In this document: positions 1 to 10,250 of the stretch, piece after piece
Position numbering within the stretch: the first letter of the stretch is position 1
Layout: each line of letters starts with the position of its first letter
Assembly: GCA_046327745.1 (NCBI GenBank)
Contig: JAXLXV010000011.1
Coordinates: 186,001-250,000, forward strand
Reading direction: 5' to 3'
DNA: 64,000 nucleotides
Origin: JABAQJ01 sp046327745
GTDB taxonomy: Bacteria > Gemmatimonadota > Gemmatimonadetes > Gemmatimonadales > Gemmatimonadaceae
Program-made: the position numbers and the translations under genes
Notes under the pieces: generated by a model
What the model was told of the DNA's origin: nothing
Database searches by the model: none
Seen by the model: only the letters and a program-made list of their open reading frames with translations

Positions 1-70
1 CGTGAGCGGTGGGGCTTGCGTTGGAGCTGCAGGCGACTGCCGCGAGCAGCACGGTCATCGCCGTTCTCAT
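1..70 (-). CDS. Partial: N-terminus of a putative lipoprotein
   Basis: An ATG at 68-70 overlaps the stop of the upstream Kelch gene (ATGA) and opens a frame that runs off the left edge. The visible 23 residues begin MRTAMTVLLAAVACSSN: a short basic start, a hydrophobic core and a lipobox-like AVAC, as expected of a type II signal peptide. The overlap suggests translational coupling to the Kelch gene. No function can be read from this fragment. Confidence 0.45.
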   Translation of the reverse strand, partial: MRTAMTVLLAAVACSSNASPTAH

Positions 71-588
71 GGGACTTGCCGCCAAGCGCTGCCATCAAAC
101 TCCCACGTGTCGGCGAAGGCCTGAGTGGCCGATTCGCCGCCGTAGAGGACGATGCGGTTTCGTACGACGTCGTAGGCCATTGCGTGTCCAGTGCGAGCCG
201 GTGGGCCAGCCACGTTCAATCGCGTCCACGTGCTTCCATTCCATAGCCACGAATCTCCAACGACGCCGGCGTCGGTCGCCCCTCCGAACAAGAGGACCCC
301 TCCACCGGGCGCGCGCGCAACGGCGAACGCGGACGCAGTAGGCGCGCCGGAGGCATCACGAAGCTGCCATGCTCCGCCGGCTGCGGTGTATACCACCACC
401 CGACGATCACTCTCCCTCGACAGCATCAGGTACAGGGCCCCGTGCTCGTCCGCGACCAAGGCGCCACCGAACGTCCCTGCGGTTGGCGCGGTGACGTTCG
501 GCGTGCGCGTCCAGGCCTGACCAGACCACTCCCATTGGTCGGAGAAGTTGTCGAGCGTCGCGGGATCGATGCCACCAATCAAGATCAC
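67..588 (-). CDS. Kelch-repeat protein, N-terminus missing or displaced
   Basis: 173 codons from a GTG at 588. Three Kelch-type blades are visible, with GG dyads (VILIGG, VLLFGG, IVLYGG) followed by spaced W residues (DQWEWSG, DSWLWNG, DTWEFDG), which indicates part of a beta-propeller. Kelch-like sequence (HATSTFDPAAQR) continues upstream of the GTG to about 624 in the same open frame, but no start codon exists between 588 and the upstream stop at 724-726. The true 5' end therefore appears lost or fused into the broken DUF2723 gene next door. No signal peptide is present at the GTG. Function unknown; propellers of this type in secreted proteins usually bind other molecules. The stop overlaps the start of the next lipoprotein gene. 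Confidence 0.6.
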   Translation of the reverse strand: MILIGGIDPATLDNFSDQWEWSGQAWTRTPNVTAPTAGTFGGALVADEHGALYLMLSRESDRRVVVYTAAGGAWQLRDASGAPTASAFAVARAPGGGVLLFGGATDAGVVGDSWLWNGSTWTRLNVAGPPARTGHAMAYDVVRNRIVLYGGESATQAFADTWEFDGSAWRQVP

Positions 589-637
589 GCGCTGTGCAGC
601 GGGATCAAAGGTGCTCGTGGCGTGTGAGCGGGCAGCA

Positions 638-1535
638 CTGCCAGCGGAAGTACAGCTACCTACATGCCCACTTGGGCGGTGAAGGGGGCCTGCCGTCTGG
701 TCACCTGCGGCTTGCCGTACTGCTCACGATTGAAGTTGTACTTGAACGCCGTCCACGTGGACTTGGAAACGGTGCAGCTGGCGGAGATCTCGGTGCGGCG
801 GTGCCCGTGGGCTCGCCTTCGTTCAACACTGGGAAGTACGCGGCGCGAATCGGCTGGGTCGCAGCGGCGTCATCCCCAGCACGATCCCCCTAAACAGGCG
901 ACAATCAGCTTCCAGCGCACCAGTGTGCGTGGGCGGCGAATGAGCACCGCCAGACCAACCGCGGGGGCCGGGATGAAGCCGGCCATGTGGTTGGCATAGC
1001 CCAGTCCCAGCAAATAGGCGATCAGCACCAACAGGCGATCGGCCTTTGGTCCGTCAGGATCATCGCACCAACGCACCGTTAGCCAGGCGATGATCGCCAC
1101 ACCCACCAGGGCCACCGTGTACACCTTCTCGTTCACGACCGATTGCGACCAGACAGTGAAGGCCGTGGCGCCAATCAACGTCGCCAACGACCCGCCGACG
1201 ATCCGCTGCCACCGCTCCGCCAGCCACGACACCAGCACGCGCTCGGTGATCAGGAACCACATCCCCGCGGTGACGGCACTGCACAACGCTGCCAGGATGT
1301 TCACCCGCATCGCGATGGACGGTGCGATCGGGAGGATCGAGAACACCCGACCCAGCACCACGAAAAACGGATTGCCGGGGGGGTGCGGCAGACCCATGAT
1401 GTACGCCGCCGTGATGTATTCGCTGGTGTCCCACATGGCCGTGGACGGGCCAATCGTGAGCATGTACAGCACAAGGACGGCGACACTGGCGATCGCGGCC
1501 GCGCGGTACGACGGTCGATAGTCGAGTTCAGTCAT
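638..1535 (-). pseudogene. DUF2723-family membrane protein, broken by frameshifts and truncated
   Basis: The intact part (1535 down to about 885, ~217 codons) is a typical DUF2723 N-terminus: several hydrophobic helices, MWDTSEYITAAY and GLPHPPGNPFF. The open frame stops at 870, but homologous sequence continues in other frames. GIVLGMTPL lies at about 862-888, PIRAAYFPVLNEGEPTG at about 804-854, then a stretch with YNFNREQYGKP and FTAQVGM down to 663, then LYFRWQ at 638-655. Each switch needs a one-base change, the first in a G run. DUF2723 proteins are normally several hundred residues longer, so the 3' part is also missing and the sequence changes abruptly to Kelch. The family is annotated as membrane glycosyltransferase-like. 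Either real decay with rearrangement or poor sequence plus misjoining could explain this. Confidence 0.75.
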
Positions 1536-1613
1536 GCAGTTGATCGAAATGAGCGAGAGGCAACCGCGGGGAAAGATGCCGTCGGGGGGGGCCGCGGGGT
1601 AGTCTCGGGGGCT

Positions 1614-3146
1614 CTAGTGACGGAACAGGCGCTGGCCCGTAAAGAACATGGTCATACCATGTTCGTTGGCCGCGGCGACGACCTCGGCGTCACGAATCGA
1701 ACCACCGGGCTGCACAATCGCGCGCACGCCGGCCTCGGCGGCCTGGTCGATGGAGTCGCGGAAGGGGAAGTAGGCGTCGGAGCCGAGCGCGGCGCCCGCC
1801 GTGTCGTGGCCCACCACGCGCGCCTTGTGCACGGCCAGGAACGCCGCGTCGACGCGAGACATCTGCCCGGCCCCAATGCCAATGGTTGCACCGTCCCGAG
1901 CCAACACGATGGCGTTGGACTTGACGCTGCTCACGGCGCGCCAGGCGAACAGCAGGTCGCGCTTCTCCTCGGGGGTCGGTTGTCGCGTGGTGGCCAGCGT
2001 CCAATCCGTATCGGCAAGCACGGCGGGGGGACGGTCCTGCACCAGAAAGCCACCGCGCACGCGCTTGAGATCGTGCGAGGCGGGAGTGGCCGGGGCACGT
2101 CCCTCGAGTACGCGCAGGTTACGCTTGCGCCCAAGGATGTCGACAGCCGCCTCGGAGAAGGACGGGGCGACGATGCACTCGACAAAGAGCGAGGAGATCG
2201 CGTCCGCGGCCGCCTCGTCCACGGGCACGGTGAACGCGATCACCGATCCAACCGCGGAGACGGGGTCGCACGCCAGCGCCTTGCGATAGGCGTCCAGCGC
2301 ATCGGTACCAACGGCCAGGCCACAGGGCGTGGTGTGCTTGATGATGGCGCAACACGCCTCATTCACGAACGGATCGGCGGCCAGCAGCGCACCTTCCAGG
2401 TCCAACAGGTTGTTGAACGACAACTCCTTGCCACCACGCTGCACCAACGCGCCGAGTCCGGCGCCTGCCTGTTCTACATAGAAGGCAGCCAGCTGGCCCG
2501 GATTCTCACCGTACCTGAGCGACTGGGCGCGCTCCAGGGAGATGTTCAGCTGCGGGGGAAAGGCTTCGCCTCGTTGCGTGGCAAACCATCCGGCGATCGC
2601 ACCGTCGTAGCTGGCGGTGTGAGCGTACACCTTCTCCGCCAACAGACGTCGCAAGTCCAGGTCGTCGTCGCCGGCCTGCAAGGCGGCCAGCACACGCGTG
2701 TAATCTGACGGGTCGGCGATCACCCACACTGAGGCGAAGTTCTTGGCGGCACTGCGCAGCATGGATGGCCCGCCGATGTCGATCTGCTCCACGACATCTT
2801 CGGCGTGCACGCCGGGCTTGGCCGCGGTCTCGCGGAACGGATACAGGTTCACCGCGACCAGGTCGATGGGGGCGATCCCATGCTCGGCGATGGCGGCCAT
2901 GTGCGCGCTCAGGTCGCGTCGTGCCAGCAAGCCGCCGTGCACCACCGGGTGCAGCGTCTTCACGCGTCCATCGAGCATCTCGGGAAATTTCGTGATCTCG
3001 GAGATGTCCTTGACGGAGAGTCCGGCGTCGCGAAGAGCGCGAGCGGTGCCGCCGGTGGACACGAGTTCCCAGCCGAGTGTGGCGAGCGATCGGGCGAAAT
3101 CAACAAGACCTGATTTGTCAGAAACAGAAAGGAGTGCGCGAGGCAT
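1614..3146 (-). CDS. purH: Bifunctional AICAR formyltransferase/IMP cyclohydrolase
   Basis: 510 residues, the usual length. PurH carries out the last two steps of de novo purine synthesis: formylation of AICAR by 10-formyl-THF, then ring closure to IMP. The N-terminal cyclohydrolase (MGS-like) domain shows LLSVSDKSGL, VSTGGTARALRDAG and KTLHPVVHGGLL within the first ~80 residues. The C-terminal transformylase domain shows SLRYGENPGQ, IIKHTTPCG and AYFPFRDSIDQAAEAG. The common KHxNPCG is KHTTPCG here, a small change. purN ends 10 bases upstream, so the two purine genes are almost certainly cotranscribed; the cofactor and substrates connect the two enzymes. Confidence 0.97.
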   Translation of the reverse strand: MPRALLSVSDKSGLVDFARSLATLGWELVSTGGTARALRDAGLSVKDISEITKFPEMLDGRVKTLHPVVHGGLLARRDLSAHMAAIAEHGIAPIDLVAVNLYPFRETAAKPGVHAEDVVEQIDIGGPSMLRSAAKNFASVWVIADPSDYTRVLAALQAGDDDLDLRRLLAEKVYAHTASYDGAIAGWFATQRGEAFPPQLNISLERAQSLRYGENPGQLAAFYVEQAGAGLGALVQRGGKELSFNNLLDLEGALLAADPFVNEACCAIIKHTTPCGLAVGTDALDAYRKALACDPVSAVGSVIAFTVPVDEAAADAISSLFVECIVAPSFSEAAVDILGRKRNLRVLEGRAPATPASHDLKRVRGGFLVQDRPPAVLADTDWTLATTRQPTPEEKRDLLFAWRAVSSVKSNAIVLARDGATIGIGAGQMSRVDAAFLAVHKARVVGHDTAGAALGSDAYFPFRDSIDQAAEAGVRAIVQPGGSIRDAEVVAAANEHGMTMFFTGQRLFRH

Positions 3147-3156
3147 GGTCTATCGA

Positions 3157-3873
3157 TCAGTTGGATGATTGTCGTTCTGGAAGGCGTCGGCCCACGTCCA
3201 ATGCCATGGCGCCAATATCGGCGGTGGCGGTGAGCGCGAAGCGTGTGGCACTTCGCGGGCCGGAGGAGGCGACGACGTGACCGTCGCTGCCTAACGAAAC
3301 ATCGCCGCGCGCAACGGCGTGCACGGCGGGGGGGTAGATCTGGTGCTCGATGGCGAGCACGCGTTCGGCCAGCTCGTCCACCGTGTCGTCGGGAAAGACA
3401 GGAACGGGCCATTGGGCAATGATCGGCCCGTGGTCGTACTGCGCGTCCACGAAGTGAACGGTGGCGCCGGTGAGTCGCGTGCCGGCGGCCAACACGGCTT
3501 CGTGCACGTGGTGTCCGAACATGCCGTGCCCGCCGAAGGCGGGGAGCAGGCTCGGGTGAATGTTCATGATGCGACCGCGAAAGGCGCTCGTCACATCGTT
3601 CGGAATGAAGCGCAGGTATCCCGCCAGAACGATCAGGTCTGTGCGATGCTCAACGAGCAGCGACGAGAGCCCGGACGTTCGCATGGCCGCATCCATCGCG
3701 ACGGCCTGCACACCATGGTTGCGGGCCCGGAGCAAGGCGCCAGCGGAGGCGCGGTCGCTGGCGACGAGCACGACATCGGCGGCGCGCTGGTCGCCTAACC
3801 TGCCGAAATAGTCGAGCAATGCCTGCAGGTTGGAGCCTCCGCCAGAGCACAGCACCGCGATGCGCTTCTTCAT
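3157..3873 (-). CDS. purN: Phosphoribosylglycinamide formyltransferase
   Basis: 238 residues from the ATG at 3871-3873. The frame is open further upstream, but the family begins at this Met: MKKRIAVLCSGGGSNLQAL carries the N-terminal phosphate-binding GGGSN loop. The formyl-folate site is recognisable as NIHPSLLPAFGGHGMFG and GATVHFVDAQYDHGPII, including the catalytic Asn, His and Asp. The enzyme transfers formyl from 10-formyl-THF to GAR, the third step of purine synthesis. The last ~35 residues extend beyond the usual core. It is followed 10 bases later by purH and preceded by gmhB with a 46-base gap. Confidence 0.95.
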   Translation of the reverse strand: MKKRIAVLCSGGGSNLQALLDYFGRLGDQRAADVVLVASDRASAGALLRARNHGVQAVAMDAAMRTSGLSSLLVEHRTDLIVLAGYLRFIPNDVTSAFRGRIMNIHPSLLPAFGGHGMFGHHVHEAVLAAGTRLTGATVHFVDAQYDHGPIIAQWPVPVFPDDTVDELAERVLAIEHQIYPPAVHAVARGDVSLGSDGHVVASSGPRSATRFALTATADIGAMALDVGRRLPERQSSN

Positions 3874-3919
3874 GGCGCGGATTCTACGGTGCCCGCCAAG
3901 GCGAAGTAAGTGTGCGCGG

Positions 3920-4466
3920 TCAGCGGGCGAGAAAGCGTGTGACGGCGTCGCCCAGCGTGGGGGCAAGGAGCCCCTGGCGCTCGGCGCGATCGCGTTCGTC
4001 GGCGGGGGTAGCGGGTGAGGGGACCAGCACGGCCATGCCGCCCAGGGTGATGCCGGGTTCCACGTCGCGCCAACGATCTCCAGCAAACAGGGAACGCGTT
4101 AGGTCGATGCCCAGCTGTTCGGCGGCCCGCTCGTACAGCAGCGTGCCCGGCTTGCGGCAGCTACACGGTCCGGTGACGTCTGGATGGTGCGGGCAGTGTA
4201 GCTGCAGGTCCACCTCCGCCCCCTCGGCGGCGAGCAACGCCGCGAGGCGGTCGCGCGTGGCGGCGTACTGTGCTTCGGTGATGAGGCCTTGCGCGATGCC
4301 GCTCTGGTTCGTGATGACGACCGGATGCACCTGCGCGCCGCGCAGCCGACTAATGGCGGCGGCGACGCCGGGCACGAGTTGCACGAGGTTCGCATCGGAC
4401 AGGTAGTGCATGTCCGCGATCAGGGGTGCCGTCGCGGTCGAGAAACGCGGCGCGGGCGTCAGGCAT
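3920..4466 (-). CDS. gmhB: HAD-IIIA phosphatase, D,D-heptose 1,7-bisphosphate phosphatase type (apparent frameshift)
   Basis: The uninterrupted part (3920-4411, 163 codons) has the HAD-IIIA features VVITNQSGI, CPHHPDVTGPCSCRKP (a zinc-binding Cys/His loop typical of GmhB) and SLFAGDRWRDVEPG. It lacks the N-terminal catalytic DxDGT. That motif lies just upstream in another frame, starting at the ATG 4464-4466 (MPDARAAFLDRDGT). Removing one base from the four-G run at 4423-4426 (CCCC on the coding strand) joins the two parts into a ~180-residue protein. GmhB dephosphorylates heptose bisphosphate for LPS core synthesis; other small HAD phosphatases are possible. I favour a sequence error over true inactivation. 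Confidence 0.75.
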
Positions 4467-5904
4467 GAGGCGGAGTTGACGCGTTCGGCATGGAGGACGG
4501 GGCGACGCGTGCAGGCGGCCGGAGTCGCACCACGCGCTGGTCAGGCATGCGGCAGCGCCTCACGTACGGCCTGCTCCAGCGCGGCATCCCGACCGGCGGA
4601 ATGGAGCGCAGCTCCAACAAGAGCGCGTCGTCGGCCACGTGACCAATCACCGGAATTCGGCCGTCGCGCAGGCGAGCCTCCCAGTCGACGGCAGGTCCGC
4701 CTAACGCCACCGCCCATGAGGCCAGACGCGCGGAAGGGAATGCGCCACCGCCAACGCTCCCTTCCGTGGCGATGGCTCGGGCTGGAATCCCGGCGCTCTC
4801 AAGCCGCTGCGCCAGCGCGCGGGCTCGAGTCTCCAGATCGCCCGCCGTGGCGGCGAGCATCTGCAATGTCGGAATCTCACGCACCGCGGCGTCGGGATCG
4901 CGATAGAGCTGCAGCGTCGCGGTGAGCGCGGCGATCGTCATCTTGTCCACACGCAGGGCGCGCGTCAGCGGGTTGGTTTTGAGCGCGGCAATAGCGTCCT
5001 TGTCCCCCAGAAGTATGCCTGCCTGCGGCCCTCCAAGGAGTTTGTCGCCGCTCATCGCCACCAGGGTTGCCCCATCGCGCACGGCGTCGCGGGCCGTCGG
5101 CTCTCCGGTCAGCCCGAACGGCGCCAGGTCCAGCAGGAGTCCACTGCCGAAGTCATGCAGCAGCGGAACGCCGGCGGCGGTGGCCACGGGCTTCAACTCG
5201 CGCACGGAGACCTCGGCCACAAAGCCGAGCATCTCGAAGTTGGAGCGGTGGACCTTGACGATGGCGCCGGTTTCTGTGCCTAACGCGGACTGATAGTCGC
5301 TTACGGAGGTGCGGTTGGTGGTGCCGACCTCGCGCAGGCGGGCGCCGCTTCGGGCCATGATCTCCGGCACGCGGAAAGCGCCGCCGATTTCGATAAGCTC
5401 ACCGCGCGAGACAATCGCCTCGCGATCCCGGGCGAAGGTGTTGAGGGCCAGCACCAGGGCGGCGGCGCAGTTGTTGACCACCAAGGCATCTGGGGCACCG
5501 GTCAGCTCGCGCAACAAGGCGACGCAGTGGTCGTACCTGGACCCGCGCTTCCCTGCCGCCAGATCAAACTCCAGGTTGGTCGCGCCGCCGGCAGTGGCCA
5601 CAATGGCGTCGATGGCCGCTTGGGCCAGCGGGGCGCGCCCAAGGTTCGTGTGCAGCACCACGCCGGTGGCATTGAACACCGGTCGCAGGGACGGGAGCTG
5701 CAACGCGTGAATCTCGTTCGTCACGGCGGCGGCCCACGCGGATTCGTCGCGCGGGGCGTTAGCGGGATGTTCGCGGGCCCGATCGATCACCCGCCGAGCC
5801 GCGGCCGTGACTACACGTTGAGGGACGGCGGCGCTGGCGGCGCGCACCAAGGGCGATTCGATCAGGCTGCCCACCGACGGCAGGGCCCGACGCGGATCGC
5901 TCAT
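4459..5904 (-). CDS. selA: L-seryl-tRNA(Sec) selenium transferase (C-terminal frameshift likely)
   Basis: A PLP enzyme that converts seryl-tRNA(Sec) to selenocysteyl-tRNA using selenophosphate. The start at 5904 (MSDPRRALPSV) matches the family and overlaps the upstream stop as ATGA. Seen in order: FNATGVVLHTNLGRAPL, VVNNCAAALVLALN, VGTTNRTSVSDY, VHRSNFEMLGF, LHDFGSGLL and the PLP-lysine motif SGDKLLGGPQAGI. After LLLELRSIPPVG the frame becomes atypical and runs to 4459. Adding one base to the run at 4588-4590 restores a family-like end (DAALEQAVREALPHA) with a stop at 4541-4543. selB, selC and selD are not in this window. Identity is certain; the exact 3' end is not. Confidence 0.92.
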   Translation of the reverse strand: MSDPRRALPSVGSLIESPLVRAASAAVPQRVVTAAARRVIDRAREHPANAPRDESAWAAAVTNEIHALQLPSLRPVFNATGVVLHTNLGRAPLAQAAIDAIVATAGGATNLEFDLAAGKRGSRYDHCVALLRELTGAPDALVVNNCAAALVLALNTFARDREAIVSRGELIEIGGAFRVPEIMARSGARLREVGTTNRTSVSDYQSALGTETGAIVKVHRSNFEMLGFVAEVSVRELKPVATAAGVPLLHDFGSGLLLDLAPFGLTGEPTARDAVRDGATLVAMSGDKLLGGPQAGILLGDKDAIAALKTNPLTRALRVDKMTIAALTATLQLYRDPDAAVREIPTLQMLAATAGDLETRARALAQRLESAGIPARAIATEGSVGGGAFPSARLASWAVALGGPAVDWEARLRDGRIPVIGHVADDALLLELRSIPPVGMPRWSRPYVRRCRMPDQRVVRLRPPARVAPSSMPNASTPPHA

Positions 5905-7231
5905 CGTTGATTGGGGAGCGCGCCGAGCCAATGCGCGAAGGCGTTCGGTCCGTCACCCGCCGGGTTCCGCTTCACCTTGCTGGTATCGGGAGGCGGCTTC
6001 TTGGTGGAGTCTGCTCCCTTGCGAGAGGAGTCCACCGGCGCCGGCTTGGCCGTGCGGAACAGTCGATCGCTGGTGCGCTCTCGTTTGAGCAGCGAACGCA
6101 TCCCAACCGCCCGCACGCGAAAGACCGTATTCGGCGGCAGCGGCTCCGTCAGCGTCAACAACACGTCGACCGACGGCACGGCGATTTTGATCTTCTGGGC
6201 TTCGCGGCGCGGGACGGTGTCGGCGCGCGCCGAGTCCCGAGGGACAGGTCGCTTCGCCGCCGGTCGATCGATCTTCGCATTCACTCGCGCGCCGTCGGCT
6301 CGGCGCGCCGAGTCCGCCTTGGCTACGGCCTCCAGCGAATCCTTCACATGCTTGGCCAGCAGAGAGTCCGCCACCAGCTTGTCGAAGGCGCGCTGGGTGA
6401 TGGCGCTCACGATAGTGACGCTGGAAGAATCCGCGCGCTTGATCCCGAACAGGGCGGGGGTGATCACCAGCGCCGTGTCGAGAGGATGATCGAACGTCAC
6501 GCGCAGGGTCAGGCTGTCTTTCACCGCGACGCTACTGATGCTCGGTCCCAGCGTATCGTGGACAAAAGCATACAAGAATCCGTGCAACGATCCGTTGAGC
6601 GTGACGGTGCTGGTATCGAAGAGTTCACGCGGGTCCAGCCGGCGATTGCGATTCTGGTCCAGAATTCCGCGCAACAGGTATTTCCCGTTGGGCAGGTGCC
6701 CGACCACAAACTCGCCGAGCGAATCGGCGGTGGTGACGTAGTGCAGCGAGTCCGGCAGTGAGATCGCCTCGACCAGTGAACGCGGCGCGACCTTGCCGTT
6801 GGGCCAGTCGAACTGGACACCGGAGATGCGGCCCTGCGCGATGGACGACCCGGTGGAGAAGACGAGTTCTAGACCGGTAGAATCGACGTTGCCATCCAGG
6901 TCGGTGAGCCCGGGAAGCATCGTTAGGGTGTACGTCGTGTTGGGGCGGTAACCACCGCGCGGCCGGATCTGCAAGGTCCTTCTGTGCCAAGAGACCGAGG
7001 GCTCGCCGATACTCGGCGAAATCAGGAACAGGCCAGCCAGTCCCGACGCGCCTTGGGGGCGCTCGCTGATCACATCGTCGAACTGCAGCGTGACGGCACC
7101 GGCCCGCACGTTCACCGCGTTCGTGTCGGGGCGAATGCGCAGCAGCTTGGGCGGATTGTCGTCGGGTGGTCCACCGGGCGGGGCGCCCGTTTGTGCGCAC
7201 CCCGTCGCGACGACCGACAGCAACGCGGCGA

Positions 7232-7244
<13 letters not shown>
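5901..7244 (-). CDS. Lipoprotein with N-terminal Ig-like (Big_5/SbsA-type) domain
   Basis: 447 residues if started at the GTG 7242-7244, which gives VRRLIAALLSVVATGC, a clear lipoprotein signal with Cys at position 16. The frame is open much further upstream but only inside valS. After a Pro/Gly-rich linker (PPGGPPDDNPP) comes a Big_5-like Ig domain (AVTLQFDDVISERP ... NTTYTLTMLPGLTDLDGN). A charged segment rich in Lys, Asp, Ala and Arg follows (~residues 300-345), then a Lys/Asp-rich C-terminus. Such proteins occur as cell-surface lipoproteins of unknown function in Bacteroidota and Gemmatimonadota. It overlaps the 3' end of valS by 13 bases and the start of selA by 4. Confidence 0.8.
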
Positions 7245-9997
<2,753 letters not shown>

Positions 9998-10056
9998 AGC
10001 GACGTAAAATAAGCTAGGATGCCACGCAATGGCGTAGGCCCATAGGGGACGATAAC

Positions 10057-10215
10057 TTGCGCGATGTGAGCTCGAGTGTCCCGCCGTCTGATCGCCGCTC
10101 CCCGCGCTGGCGTGCGCTCGCCTTGGTCTTGATCCTTTTTGTGATCATCCTTGGCGTCGTGCTGGCGCTTCGGTTCGGTGCCCGCGCGACCCCGCTGCTC
10201 GACACCGCGTCCTGA
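10057..10215 (+). CDS. Small single-pass membrane protein, unknown
   Basis: A frame of 52 codons from TTG 10057-10059 (49 from GTG 10066-10068), ending with TGA at 10213-10215. The product has a charged N-terminus (DRRSPRWR), then about 22 strongly hydrophobic residues (ALALVLILFVIILGVVLAL) and a short polar tail, so one transmembrane helix is predicted with the N-terminus probably cytoplasmic. It sits between divergent valS and thrS, 35 bases ahead of thrS on the same strand. No family is recognised. It could be chance coding in a promoter region, but the clean charge-helix-tail pattern argues for a real micro-protein. Confidence 0.45.
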   Translation: MRDVSSSVPPSDRRSPRWRALALVLILFVIILGVVLALRFGARATPLLDTAS

Positions 10216-10250
10216 ACAGCACCCTCGTTTCCCTTCACCCCTTCCTGCCC

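Noticed and set aside
1143..2708. Long plus-strand open frame of over 500 codons opposite purH
   Set aside because: It is antisense to a clear purH; the translation is low-complexity and His/Arg/Gly-rich with no family features.
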